A stretch of DNA of 64,000 bases from Cacajao melanocephalus (GCA_963573385.1 CAUYLG010004967.1:1-64000); one strand, 5' to 3'; shown: positions 27,650 to 38,517, numbered from the stretch's first letter. Numbers and translations are program-made. Notes: generated from the sequence alone by a model not told the origin.

Positions 27650-29323
27650 TAAAAAATTATTATTATATGTTTTTAGTTCTGGGGTACATGTGCAGGATGT
27701 GCGGTATGTTACACAGGCAAACATGTGCCATAGTTGTTTACTGCACCTGTCAGCCCATCACCTAGGTATTAAGTTCAACATGCATTAGCCATCGTTTCTA
27801 ATACTCTTCCTCCCCTGACTCCACCCAACAAGCCCCAGCGAGTGTTGTTCTCCTTCTTGTATCTATGTGATCCCATCCTTTAGCTTCCACTTATAAAGGA
27901 GAACATAGGGTGTTTGGTTTTCTATTCCTACATTAGTTTGCTGAGGATAATGGCTTCCAGCTTTTTCCATGTCTCTGAAAAAGACATGATTTCTTTTCTT
28001 TTAATGTCTGCATAGTATTCCATGGTGTGTATGTACCACATTTGCTTACACCAGTCCATCATTTAATAGGCATTTGGGTTGATTCAATGTCCTTGCTATT
28101 GTGAATAATACTGTAATGAACATATGTGTGTATGTGTCTTTGTAATAGAATGCTTTATATTCCTTTGGGCATATTACCCAGTAATGAGATTGCTGGGTCA
28201 AATGCTATTTCTGGTTCTACCTCTTTGAAGAATAACCACACTGTCTCCACATTTCCATCTACATTTACATTTTCTATCTAATTTAGATAGAACTAATTTA
28301 CATTTCCATCTACAGTGTAAAAGTGTTCCCATTTCTCCACAACCTTGCCAGCATCTGCTAATTATTGACTTTTTAATAATGGCCATTCTGGCTGCCGTGA
28401 GATGGTATCTCACTGTGGTTTTGATTTGTATTTCTCTAATGAAATGTTGAGTTTTTTATGATGTGTTTGTTGGCTACATGAATGTTTTCTTTTGAGAAGT
28501 GTCTGTTCATGTCTTTCACCCACTTTTTAATGGGGTTGTTTCTTTTTTTCTTGTAAATTTGTTTGAGTTCCTTGTAGATTCTGCATAATAGACCTTTCTT
28601 GAATAGATAGATAGCAAAAATTTTCTCCCACTCTAGGTTGCCTGTTCACTCTGATGATACTTATTTTGCTGTGTAGAAGCTCTTATTTGATCCCATTTGT
28701 CAACTTTTGCTTTTTTTTTTTTTTTTTTTTGCAATTGCTTTTGGCAATTTCATCATGAAATCTTTGCTTGTGCCTGTGTCCTGAATGGTATTGCCTAGAT
28801 TTTCTTCTAGGATTTTTTATAGTTTTGGGTTTTACATTTAAGTATTTAATTCTTCTTGAGTTAATTTTTGTATTAGGTGTGAGGAAGGGGTCCAGTTTCA
28901 ATTTTCTCCAAATAGATAGCCAGTTATCCTAGCACCATTTGTTGAATAGGAAATACTTCCCCCATTGCTTGTTTTTGTCAGGTTTGAAGATCAGATGGTT
29001 GTGGATGTGCAATCTTATTTCTGAGTTCTCTATTCTGTTCCATTGGTCTATGTGTCTGTTTTTGTACCAGGACCAGGCTGTTTTTGTCATTTTAGCCTTA
29101 TAGTACAATTTGAAGTCCAGTAAGGTGAAGCCTCCAAATTTATTCTTTTTACTTAGGATTGTCTTGGCTATACGGGCTCTTTTGGTTCCATATGAATTTT
29201 TAAATAGTTTTTATGAATTTTAAAATCGTTTATAATTTTGTGAAGAATGTAAATGGTAGTTTAATAGGAATAACATTAAATCTCTGAATTCCTTTTGGTA
29301 CTATGGCCATTTTCATGATATTG
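27650..29323 (-). mobile_element. 5'-truncated L1 (about 1.7 kb), antisense, fused to U6
   Basis: Reverse of an L1 3' end: decayed tail, 'agttctggggtacatgtgca' (3' UTR), 'attagtttgctgaggataat', 'ccatggtgtgtatgtaccac', 'gatggtatctcactgtggtt', then ORF2 back to 'tggccattttcatgatattg'. At 29323/29324 the L1 stops abruptly and a U6 snRNA copy begins in the same (minus) orientation. Frames at 28198-28413 and 28683-28901 (-) are ORF2 pieces. Local oddities: a palindromic insertion at about 28249-28314 and a T20 run at 28711-28730, both inside ORF2. The element looks like L1PA/L1PB age. Confidence 0.92.
28249..28314. repeat. small palindromic insertion with direct repeats inside L1 ORF2
   Basis: 'acatttccatctaca' occurs at 28249-28263 and again at 28300-28314. 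Between them lies the perfect palindrome 'tctatctaatttagataga' (28273-28291; 9-bp arms, one-base centre). The L1 normally has one short unbroken segment here, so roughly 40 bases are extra. The pattern suggests local template switching. Confidence 0.8.
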
Positions 29324-29429
29324 AAAAATATGGAACCTTCACAAATGTGCATGTCATCCTTGTGCAGGGGCCATGCTAATCTTCTCTATATCATTCCAAT
29401 TTTAATATATATGCTGCCCAGGTGAGCAA
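29324..29429 (-). pseudogene. U6 snRNA retropseudogene, 5' part of a U6-L1 chimera
   Basis: Read on the minus strand this is an essentially full-length U6 copy (106 of about 107 nt), from a 5' end at 29429 to the 3' 'gttccatattttt' at 29324. The conserved centre 'gagaagattagcatggcccc' and the block coding for the ACAGAGA-region neighbourhood are visible. About a dozen differences are seen, mostly CpG decay, plus one deletion near the 3' end. The U6 3' oligo-T joins L1 sequence directly, with no A tail between them. That is the layout of template switching from L1 RNA to U6 during reverse transcription. The upstream U6 promoter elements are not copied, so it is not an active snRNA gene. Confidence 0.93.
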
Positions 29430-30080
29430 GTTATGTAATTTTTGTCTGGCTATTTTAATAATGTTTTTCAGTAAATATTTCTTATATCATAATTTTAATA
29501 CTTAAAAATACATATTGCTGTTCATATTTTAACATGTACAATCCAGTATTCTGCAATTTAATGCATAATGGTTTTTACATCTTTGTAATGGCATGTCTGG
29601 TCATATCTAGTATATTTCATGTATTTTCTTAAAAAGCAGATGCAGAGCCTTGAGTTAATTGTACATCCCAGTCCTTTGCTCATTATCACATAACCTCCAT
29701 TAAGTTCCCTTTGGCTATGGTTATTTCCCAGTGTCCCTGTGGTAGACTAGTTTTTCTTCCACCACTCCCACTCCCCTTATAGAAAGTCATTAAATATGTT
29801 TACTGTACTTCGTTTTATGTGTACATATTTTAGTAAAATGTTTTGAGACTGTGAATATACTCTGTACTTACAAAAACTATGCTATATGTCTCATTCTTTT
29901 TTCACTTGATGATGTGTTTTTAAGACACATATATGTTACTAAGGTAGCCCATTTCCATAGCTGCTTGCTATAATGGTCACTTGTCACTGTAAGCATCCAC
30001 TGCACTCTATCTGTACACTCTTCCTGTGATAGCCACCTTGCTGGACTCAAGTCTCAGTCTCCAAACCAAGGAGTATCAAG
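29430..30080. other. unassigned sequence
   Basis: No gene recognised. 29870-29990 has faint antisense-L1-like wording ('ttcttttttcacttgatgat') but too weak to call. Confidence 0.4.
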
Positions 30081-30187
30081 CGATACCCTCAAGCGGAATC
30101 CTATAAAATAATATTTGGGTTATATTTCCAAAAACGATACTCTCAGGTAGAATCCTATAAAATTATATTTGGGTTACATTACCAAAA
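30081..30187 (+). repeat. 54-bp tandem duplication (two copies)
   Basis: 30081-30134 and 30135-30187 align end to end: both run 'cgata-c-ctca', 'gaatcctataaaat', 'atatttgggtta', 'ccaaaa', with about seven differences. The pair directly abuts the nested inverted-repeat structure at 30188-30418. No repeat family is recognised. Confidence 0.85.
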
Positions 30188-30418
30188 GCTCGCATATCCT
30201 TGGTCTCAGTAACTCTAGATCTTGGAAGTTTTTAAAAGAAAATAGTGAACATGTCTTCATGTTTACTATTTTCTACAGCACTTTTGGATGACAATTCTAG
30301 TCCAAATCACCATTACCTTTGAAAAAAGTATAGCAAATGCCTCTTATGGCATTTGCTATACTTTTTTCTTGTAAAAATTTCCAAGATCTAGAGTTACTGA
30401 GACCAAGTGTATGCAAGT
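30188..30418. repeat. nested inverted repeats: outer arms enclosing two hairpins
   Basis: Outer arms 30188-30234 and 30372-30418 are reverse complements: the inner 36 bp have one mismatch (core 'cttggtctcagtaactctag'), the outer 11 bp have four. Inside are two more inverted repeats. One is at 30238-30253/30258-30273 (16-bp arms, loop tctt, one mismatch). The other is at 30321-30341/30348-30368 (21-bp arms, perfect, loop tcttat, core 'gtatagcaaatgcc'). Folded, this is a stem with two side hairpins. It lacks terminal features of a known MITE. The middle segment is also an inverted copy of 31588-31662. It looks like a product of serial template switching, not a transposon. Confidence 0.9.
30276..30349 (-). 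repeat. 74-bp segment duplicated in inverted orientation at 31588-31662
   Basis: The block 'cagcacttttggatgacaat' ... 'aaatgcctcttatgg' is the reverse complement of 31588-31662 with only one substitution and one single-base indel. The match stops abruptly at both ends, inside the nested inverted-repeat structure. Confidence 0.92.
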
Positions 30419-30539
30419 TTTAAGTCTTTGATATATATTATAATATTCCTGCAAATGCAAAATGATTTAAACTTCTCTAATAATATATAGACACTTATAC
30501 TCCTAATGATACTAAATATGATTAATATTTTAAAATGTA

Positions 30540-31090
30540 GATTTTATAGTGATAAAATTAACTCGTTTTAATATTGTGCCCTTTATATGTGATTTTGAAT
30601 AATTTTTTATGATTAAAACAGCAAGTAGCCTTTTTATATTGTGAATCAGTTATCTATAAACTTTGCCCCTTTTTTTCTGGAGGTATATTTTATTATTTTT
30701 CATTTATTTGTATAAATGCTATATTTTTGAGACTATAAGTCATATATTGTGCATGTATTTGCAAAATGTTATTTGATTTTGAACTTAATATAGGATTTAT
30801 ATGTGTGTTATTTAATTAAATTATCAATTTTTTAAAAATTTATGTCTTTATCAATGTACCTACATATATTTTTAAGTAATATATACACATTTACCAGTCT
30901 TCTAAAAACATAAACAATAAATCACTATAGAATCATATTTGATATCTGCATCTAGGTTACTTCTTTTCTAAAGATGTATTTTTTTATTATAGTTTATTAA
31001 ACATGGATACTAAATAAAGGTATAATTTTCTTTGGTTTTTCTTCTAGTATCAGAGTATTTAAATTACCCTACTTTTATATATACGATATA
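30540..31090 (-). mobile_element. possible old L1M/HAL1 fragment, antisense
   Basis: 'gagactataagtcatatatt', 'tatttgcaaaatgtt', 'ttaaattatcaatttttt' and 'ttatgtctttatcaatg' appear in the order of reversed old L1 ORF2. Divergence is very high, so the family and ends are uncertain. Confidence 0.4.
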
Positions 31091-32783
31091 TAACATTGTA
31101 CTGTAGAATGTAATGTACTTCCTTGAAAGGCAATATAGTGTAGAAATTACTTTCTTCATATTATTAGAAAACTTTCTGCTTCAATTTTCTATGGTATGTT
31201 AAAAGATTAATATTGGATTATTTCATATGCATTGACAAAAATCTTTTATTTTGGCTTTATTTTCTAACTTTAACATCTAGCACACTATCCTACAATGTGT
31301 ATTTGATAGCATGTTGTATAAGAACATTTAATCAATTGACATGTAATCCATTTTACTAGCATAGTGCAACAATCATGCACAATACATTATCCCAGAATTA
31401 AGTAATTGAGGTAGAAAGTTGACAGATACCTAAGGTTCAGAACTTGGTGGGCATTAGATTTATTCTGCATAAAGAAAAACTTTTGAGGTTTGAATAGGTA
31501 ATAATTGAATTAATGAATAAAATGTGACATGCTCTGATTTCCTTAAGAGACATTGTGGCTGCCATTTAGAATAGAAGAAGAGAGTCCCCATAAGAGGCAT
31601 TTGCTACACTTTTTTCAAAGGTAATGGTGATTTGGACTAGAATTGTCATCCAAAAAGTGCTGTGAATTCAGTAGATACTTGCTAGATTTCTGAGAAAAAA
31701 ATAACACCTTGAAAAGGATTTGCATGTAGAGAGATAAGAGTCAAAGATACCTCCATAGCTTTGTTTTCAGCAGCTGGAACAGAAGAACATTTACAACTTT
31801 TGAAATAGAGAAGTTTAAGAGACGAACTTTTCAAGCTATGCAAAAACAAGTTAGATTTTAGGATTTTGAGCTTTTGATGTTTCTAATACATCAGTGTAGA
31901 GGTAATAAATTGGACAGAAAACCTCAAATTCAGGGAAGAGGTCTGAGATAGTGTTATTTGGTTGTTGTAGTACCACAGATGGCTGAATTGTCAAAGCAGA
32001 TGCACAAGGATAATGGATCTTGCTCAGCATCAACCTTCTCCAATGATTAGTGAAAGATATAAACAAAATATAGGGACATTGCAGCCTTACAACATTAGTC
32101 TTTCAAATAGCCTCAAAACCAACAGATACAGCTTCCAAAATGAAATAAAACAAAACAGCACAACACAAAACAAAGCAAAACCAGACTCGTTCTTGCCCTG
32201 GAATGAGTTTTGATTTTGGAGAAACCAAAAGCCATATGTGTTTGTAACAATTTTGCTTGGAGAAAGTAGTTTTAGTTTGAGTTTTCTTGGTTTCCATACT
32301 TGATTGCTCACATAAGTAGATAATCTATGTGGCCAACTAGCATTCTCCAGCCAGTTTGGTCCTTTAAGTCCCTAAGTTCCAAGTATTTTCAATGATCAGT
32401 ATAGACAAACATTCTTAGATAAGAACTTTCTCAGGTATCTTTCTGGGATAAATCCCAATGCCCTGTTTCTACTTAGTTCTATTTTTGAGGTCGGCATTGC
32501 CTCCTCTGTGCCAGGAGGAAGGGAAATAGCTGCAGACCTATTGTTCACTCTTTTCTTCCCAGAGTCATCAGCATGCACATAGCATTTGAAGCAATGAGAT
32601 TGTGTAGACCCACACAGTATGTTAATATTTCCTACCACAGCAAGAGAGTAGGTGCCACTTACTTTTAGTCCACTTTCGGTGAATGTTATCCCAGTGCAGA
32701 GTAGAGCGAGCACTGAATTTAATAAGGCTTGGCAATTACAAAATGAGTGCATGGGAGGGGAATGTAGACTTAAATATGCGTGC

Positions 32784-32785
<2 letters not shown>
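31091..32785. other. unassigned sequence containing the 31.6-kb inverted copy
   Basis: Apart from 31588-31662, nothing is recognised. Frames at 31851-32066 (-), 32013-32213 (+), 32087-32311 (-) and a 129-codon minus frame at 32396-32785 show no domain, no signal peptide and no splice context I could support. Confidence 0.4.
31588..31662 (+). repeat. 75-bp segment, inverted partner of 30276-30349
   Basis: 'ccataagaggcatttgctac' ... 'tcatccaaaaagtgctg' is near-identical to the reverse complement of 30276-30349. Its flanks are ordinary non-repetitive sequence, so this is the more likely original and the 30.3-kb copy the derived one. Confidence 0.92.

Positions 32786-32789
<4 letters not shown>

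Positions 32790-32821
<32 letters not shown>
32790..32821 (+). repeat. (TG)n microsatellite, about 15 units
   Basis: Uninterrupted TG run after a short 'atatata', followed by 'cagtgtgtc'. Length suggests it is polymorphic. Confidence 0.95.
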
Positions 32822-32822
<1 letters not shown>

Positions 32823-33214
32823 AGTGTGTCAAGTTATAGTAGGGCTGAAGGAGAGAATGAGAAAATATCAAGCAATAAACTGCTACTAATTATCTTTGCT
32901 TACTTGCTCATCACAAATTCTGGATATCAGAGACCTAAATATGTGGGTATTAGAATGTCAAGGGACCTAAAGGAAGAGAGAGAACGACAAAACACACTTA
33001 TACTGTCATTAGGTTTGGGATAAAATCTTTTATTTCATGGACAGGCCCTCTGAATGTTACAATTTTTCAGTCCAGTAGTACTAGCCAGAAAGTTAACTGA
33101 TATTCATTTCGAATTCTGAAAATAGTTTGACTGTCAATCTTGGTTTGTGGAAACATTTCCACATATACATGATTATACATACACTCACACACATACATAC
33201 ATCCCTACTATGTG

Positions 33215-33219
<5 letters not shown>

Positions 33220-33248
<29 letters not shown>
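33220..33248. repeat. (TA)n microsatellite, about 14 units
   Basis: Uninterrupted alternating TA, preceded at 33178-33203 by (CA)/(CATA)-type repeats. Confidence 0.95.
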
Positions 33249-33252
<4 letters not shown>

Positions 33253-35644
33253 TATGGAAGAATCCATTTCTTAAGGACTGCTTGCTTCCACTTTTAAATA
33301 GAAGTACTCATAATGTAAAAATCAGCTCGTCTAGATAGAAATAGCTGTATTAATTGTACTTTCTCTGACAAATATTATTTTGCTTTCCAAGTCAGTATGT
33401 CTAAATTTGAGATCAAAATTAAGTTCATTTAACTAAATCATATATGCAAAGTTTACTAGATTTCATGAAGATTACATTTAAGTTAATTGGGAATGAAAGT
33501 GTTGTGATCGAGAATGAAAACAATGTGTATTTTACTCCAAACTAGCTTAAGCATCATCATATGCAACAAACAGAAAAGTACATTATAGTCACCATCTGTT
33601 AAATATGCCTGTCCAAATCCTCAATTTTCTAATTCTCCACATTATGAATTATACCTTCCTTAGGTAGAATCAAAATGTTAGGTTCCTAGGGTTCGTTGCC
33701 AAAAGAGTGGAGCCAAGCAGCAGCGTCCGCTTCCAAGGAAGAACTGACATTTGGAATGAAGGCAGAGTGTGCTCTCAGCTCTGGTAGCAATATTCATTAT
33801 GAAGGTTATCACTCTTTTTGGAGAACTTTGTTAGAGATGGTGGCTCTCTGGTATCTGGTTCCTGGCTTTTGAATGTTCAGTGTTTTGCTGTGGCTGAAAT
33901 TATTTCTGCTTAAAAAATTATGGTGCGTTTGGACAGTTCTCCTGGCTGTGTATCACAGAGACTGATTTCCTGGCCTTTTCAAAAACTGTCAGTCAACAAA
34001 CAGCCTGTAACAAGACCCTTTCTGTTTAAGCTAAATGAAGTAGCTTCTGTAATCTAATCTTGGCAAATATGTAATAGTCACATGCGTTCAGTGTTGAGCA
34101 ATTGGCAAAAATACTTAGCCATATGTGGCAAAGGTAATTGTCTTTGTTTTAGCCTAAGGTGAATTCATGTGCCCTGTCCAGAGAATTAGTGTTGCTAATT
34201 TGTTCCTACAGACCCTGCATTGTTCTTTTCCTCAGGTTATATGTACTGTGATGACAGTTTCTTATTTTTCCTTGAATTTTTTGCATTCACTTTAAATCTC
34301 AAATCTTTGTCACTTAGATGCCTAATATTTGCCTTTTATTTTCTCTGTAAATGTTACCTAACAGTTAACTAATTGAGATGGTTTTCTCTTTTGCACAGGG
34401 CTGCAGCACCCTTCCCACGACCAATTGTTCTCTGTACAATAAGCAGGAGAACTCTAGGCTCTCAGCCAGTTATTTTATGGTACATCTATGACTGGTGAGG
34501 ACGGTATTTTCTATTCTATTCCTTTTAGAAGAAAAGGCATCTTTCTGTGTTGGGTGGGTGCAAAATGTAAGATTAAGTGCTCAGGAGAAATATTTCTATG
34601 ATGATGCTTAATCCTTCATCTCTAGCAGTATTTAACGTGTTGCCTTCTCAGCTTAATGTTTTCATTTTCATGAAGATAAGGAAATAGAGCCTATATCAAG
34701 AGGAAGCTTGCAGGAAAGTGTTCATTATCACCAGAAGTGACCACATGAGAAAGTGCTGGGAATACCCAGAGGTGAATATTCCAGGCTGTGTTTAGCATTC
34801 TAACACCATATCGAAAAAGGAAGAAACTACAAACTAGGAGTATAAATATGGAGACTTTGTTAGTGAAGGAAGCAACTGAGAAATAGGTGGGGTGAAAGCA
34901 AGAATGCAGGACTTCTCAAGCTGCCATGTGGGTCTCCTGATGCAGTTTACAGGGTTCCTTTGAAGGCATAAAAAGTTTGTCAAAAGAGGCTGAAACTGAG
35001 CATACAGTAACAGTTTGGGGATGAGGTTTGGCTTTCAAACTTTCCATACTTCTTAAGTCTTGGACTGAATGAGCAATGCAATAAGTTTCTGTAAAAATAA
35101 CTATATATAAAAACAGCTTTTTCCTATGCACAGATCCTTTCTATTTTTATTAGAAAAGATATGAAGAAATATAAATTACATGAATAATTTAGTTTTAAAT
35201 CCTATTGATTTAGCTAGAATTATTGAAGGACTTTAGGGTCCCAGGATTTTATGGTATGAAGGTAAAATAGGCTTTCTGAGTTGAGGAAATTGTTTCACAA
35301 AAGCTTGTTTATGTGGCAGCAGTGAGAAGAAATAGGGTTTATATATTTATTGTATGTGTGTATATATATATATGAATACATATGCTAATATATGCAGTAG
35401 GTTAATATTTAGTGGTATAAAAATGTAAAACCTATAGTAAAAGTTATATGAGTTGGTTATCTGATATTCTCAACACAATCTAGTCATTCTCAGATTATCA
35501 ATGATGTGCAAATAATTCTTTAAATAGAAAAATGCCAAACTTTGCCTTACTAAGAACATAAGCTTATAGAGGGACTGTAGTCAATACATGAAAGGAAGAC
35601 GTGTACATAACGTACATGCCCATGTGTGCAGTATAGATTTATTG
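33249..35644. other. unassigned sequence, least repeat-like stretch
   Basis: Nearly 2.4 kb in which I recognise no interspersed repeat and no gene. 33690-34560 is less AT-rich than its surroundings. A short (TA/TG) run lies at about 35355-35375. The 71-codon minus frame at 34916-35131 has no known motif. Confidence 0.4.
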
Positions 35645-36585
35645 CCATTTGGTTTTCTATTTATAAGTTAATGATCGTCTGGTTTGACCCATATTTTGGT
35701 TTAATGAGGAAAGTCACTACAAGCATTCACATCTTTTTTGTTAGGACGTATGTTTTCTTTTCTCTTTTAAATAAATTTAGAAATGTGATAACTAGTTTTA
35801 TGGTAAGTGTATCTTTAACCTCATGACAAATTGTTCAGTTTTAGTGAAAGTTATTGCTACATTTTGCAATCAAATGGATAGTTTGTGTGTTTCAGTAGCT
35901 CTGCCCCTCACCAGTATTTTTATTACCTGTGTTTGTTTTGTTTTGTTTAATTTTGACCATTCTTACCGACTATGTAATGGTATCAACGTAGTTTTAATTT
36001 TTTTTCTAATGGCAAGTTATTTTAAACATTCTTTTATCATGGTTATTTTCTTTCTATAGCTCTTCTTTAGTGAAATGTTTTCAAATTTGTTGCCCAATTT
36101 TATTGGGTGTGCCTTAATATTGCATTATAATAATTCACATCAACTTTGTTTTTTGTGTATGCTTTCGTCCAGGTTGTGAGTAGTATTTTCATTTTATTAA
36201 GATTCTCTTTCAAAAAACATACATTTGTAATTTTATGAAGTTCAATGTGTAAAACTGTTTATGAATTATAATTTTATGCTCTATTGACATAACTGTTGCT
36301 TAATCTTTGTTAGCCATGTACTGCTTTTGTATTTTCCAATTAGATATCTTATAGATTTTGGTTATATATTCAGATCTACGATCCATTTGTTTTAAATAAT
36401 ATTTAGTTTATGTTGCAATGTATTTATAAAGGTTCATTTTTTCTCATATGACTGTCCAGTTATGCTAGAACTATTTATAAAAAAGGTATATTCTTTCTCA
36501 AATTGAATATTATTGGCACCTTGTTCAATAATCAATTGACCATATATGTCAAACTCTATTTCTGAATTTTATGCATGACCTATAA
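35645..36585 (-). mobile_element. old L1M fragment, antisense
   Basis: Reversed ORF2 landmarks in order: 'acgtatgttttcttttctct', 'ttttatggtaagtgtatctt', 'cgactatgtaatggtatcaa', then 'cagatctacgatccatttgt', 'tgactgtccagttatgctag' and 'caataatcaattgaccatat'. Highly diverged with gaps. The two short plus frames at 35626-36059 are antisense L1. Confidence 0.7.
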
Positions 36586-36872
36586 AATTGACCTGAAAGA
36601 ATCTCTTATTTATTCTAGCTACAAGCCCAAATATATTATTAATCAGTCAAGTAATTTCATTATGTGTGTTTCAGTGCTACAAGATAAGTCATCAAATCTC
36701 TCCTGAAAATGACAGAAGGAATATAATTTAAGAGTATAATTTGAACTTATAAATGTCTATTATTTTTTAAGCTGAGAAGCTATTCTTTGGCACAGAGAGG
36801 AAAACTGAAAAAAGAAGGTGTGATTTTTTTCATTTCACTTGAAATGTTGCCAACAGGTAACAGATAAATAGG

Positions 36873-36874
36873 CC

Positions 36875-36934
<60 letters not shown>
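36873..36934 (+). repeat. compound microsatellite (CT)n(AC)n
   Basis: About 12 CT units followed directly by about 19 AC units with one 'aaac' interruption. Likely length-variable. Confidence 0.95.
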
Positions 36935-36935
<1 letters not shown>

Positions 36936-37044
36936 GAGAAACAGAAATATATTAACACAATTGATAGCAAATTCTGTACTTTATCTGTAATTAGACTCTA
37001 CCTTTGAGGTTTAAAATTAGACTCACTTCCTTATATAAAGATAC

Positions 37045-37580
37045 TGACTTACCAAACACCAGAGTTTTGGTCTAGGCCCTGCTGCTCACTGCACAGAAAG
37101 TCAATCACTGAGAAAAGTATTGCCAGGGAAGAAGGCTTTAATTGGATGCTGCAGAAAGGAGATGGGAGATCAATGGCAAATCCATTTTCATGACTAAAAC
37201 TAGGCATCTGCAGAGCAGGGATAATATAGAACTACATGCTAAAAAGCAGGAATTAGGGAGTGGTAGAGAAGAGAAGTTGGTCAACAGGAAGCAGGTGGTC
37301 AGTTAGGCCATCATGACAAGTGAGGGGTCTCGTAGACCATTGTGCATATACTATGACATTGTAGTATAGTGCCTGATACTATCTCAGAGGCTTGATAGTT
37401 GGTTTCTTGATAAAGGAACCAAGATAGGGCAAATATAACTTTCTCAAGGTTTAAGACTGGGAGAGTCAATTTCTATGTTTATTTGAATAACTGTAAACAT
37501 CAGTTCTATGGGACAGCTGGGCAGGTTTCACCTGGTTGCTCACTGGGACTGAGATAAGTCATGAGTTTAGCAGAAAAACA
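37045..37580 (-). mobile_element. probable solitary ERV LTR, antisense, family not assigned
   Basis: Read on the minus strand, the end of the block looks like an LTR R/U5: 'caattaaagccttcttccct' (decayed AATAAA), 'ggcaatacttttctcagtga', 'tgcagtgagcagcagggcct', ending '...ggtgtttggtaagtca' at about 37045. The other end is placed loosely near 37580. No internal ERV sequence is seen. Confidence 0.45.
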
Positions 37581-38517
37581 ATATCCAAAAAAGTCATGAA
37601 GATTTATGCTAAACATATTTCAGAAAGATCATAAAGCTGAGAAGACCAAGTGAGATAAATTTGTGCCCGATTTGTGAAGATTTTTCTCTCCTATTGGAAG
37701 AACTGAAACATATTCAAAAGATATGATGCCTCTGTGAAATATAGCTGTAACCACTGCATTATCAAATCTAAGTATGATGTAATCAAGAAAAACAGCGAGA
37801 TTAAAAAACAAACAAAATACATAAAGAGTAATGGGCAGCTTGTTGATGAATACCAGTGGCCAAAGTTACTGCCAATAGGTTCTATAGGAAAGACAACTCA
37901 GTAATAGGCTTGGAACAGGCTTGGCCTAGGTTCAAAATTGCTTTTACATTTGTTTATGACTGAAACAGCTGACCATCGATGCAAAATTTATGCACTGTGA
38001 AGGTGTGGGTGTGTAAAATATGTGCTCCACTTATTCTGCCTTTTCTAATAGCAAGGCATCCAACAATCAGAAGACTTGACAGATAATGTTTGTCAGAAAT
38101 GCAGAATGTGCTCAGAGCCTTTTATTTTTGCCAGCACATTAACACCAATTAGCATTTATGCTAACACAGAAAACTATGCTCTTCCAGAAGTTCCAACACT
38201 TAACCTAATGCTTGTTTTCTGAAAATTAAGTTTTCTGTTTTTGAGATTTTTGTCATTAGGGTTGGAGTAATCTCCCTTTATTTACACCCCTGTGAGATTT
38301 TCATTTTTGTCCACTGAGGGGATCCTGTGGTCATGCTTAACCACAGCCTACCATGTGGCAGTGATAGAAATGATGAGAAGCTCTCACATCAGTAAAGAAA
38401 AAAAGATGAAAAGTGAGGAAAAATAATTCGGCTATTGAGGGCAGCAACCATTCTACCTACACTATTGAAAAAGAGAGATTTTCATCTTATTATTCACCCA
38501 GTAAGAAAGAAATATAT
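37581..38517. other. unassigned sequence
   Basis: No gene or repeat recognised. The 60-codon minus frame at 37629-37811 is without motif. Confidence 0.45.

Noticed and set aside
29324..29429. Functional U6 snRNA gene
   Set aside because: About a dozen differences from U6, a deletion near the 3' end, direct fusion to L1 and no copied U6 promoter elements show a retropseudogene.
30321..30368. Rho-independent style terminator hairpin followed by T-run
   Set aside because: The hairpin with flanking A/T runs mimics a bacterial terminator, but all other content is primate, and the hairpin is part of the larger nested inverted repeat.
32396..32785. 129-codon minus-strand frame
   Set aside because: No recognised domain and no exon signals. 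It ends at a microsatellite edge.
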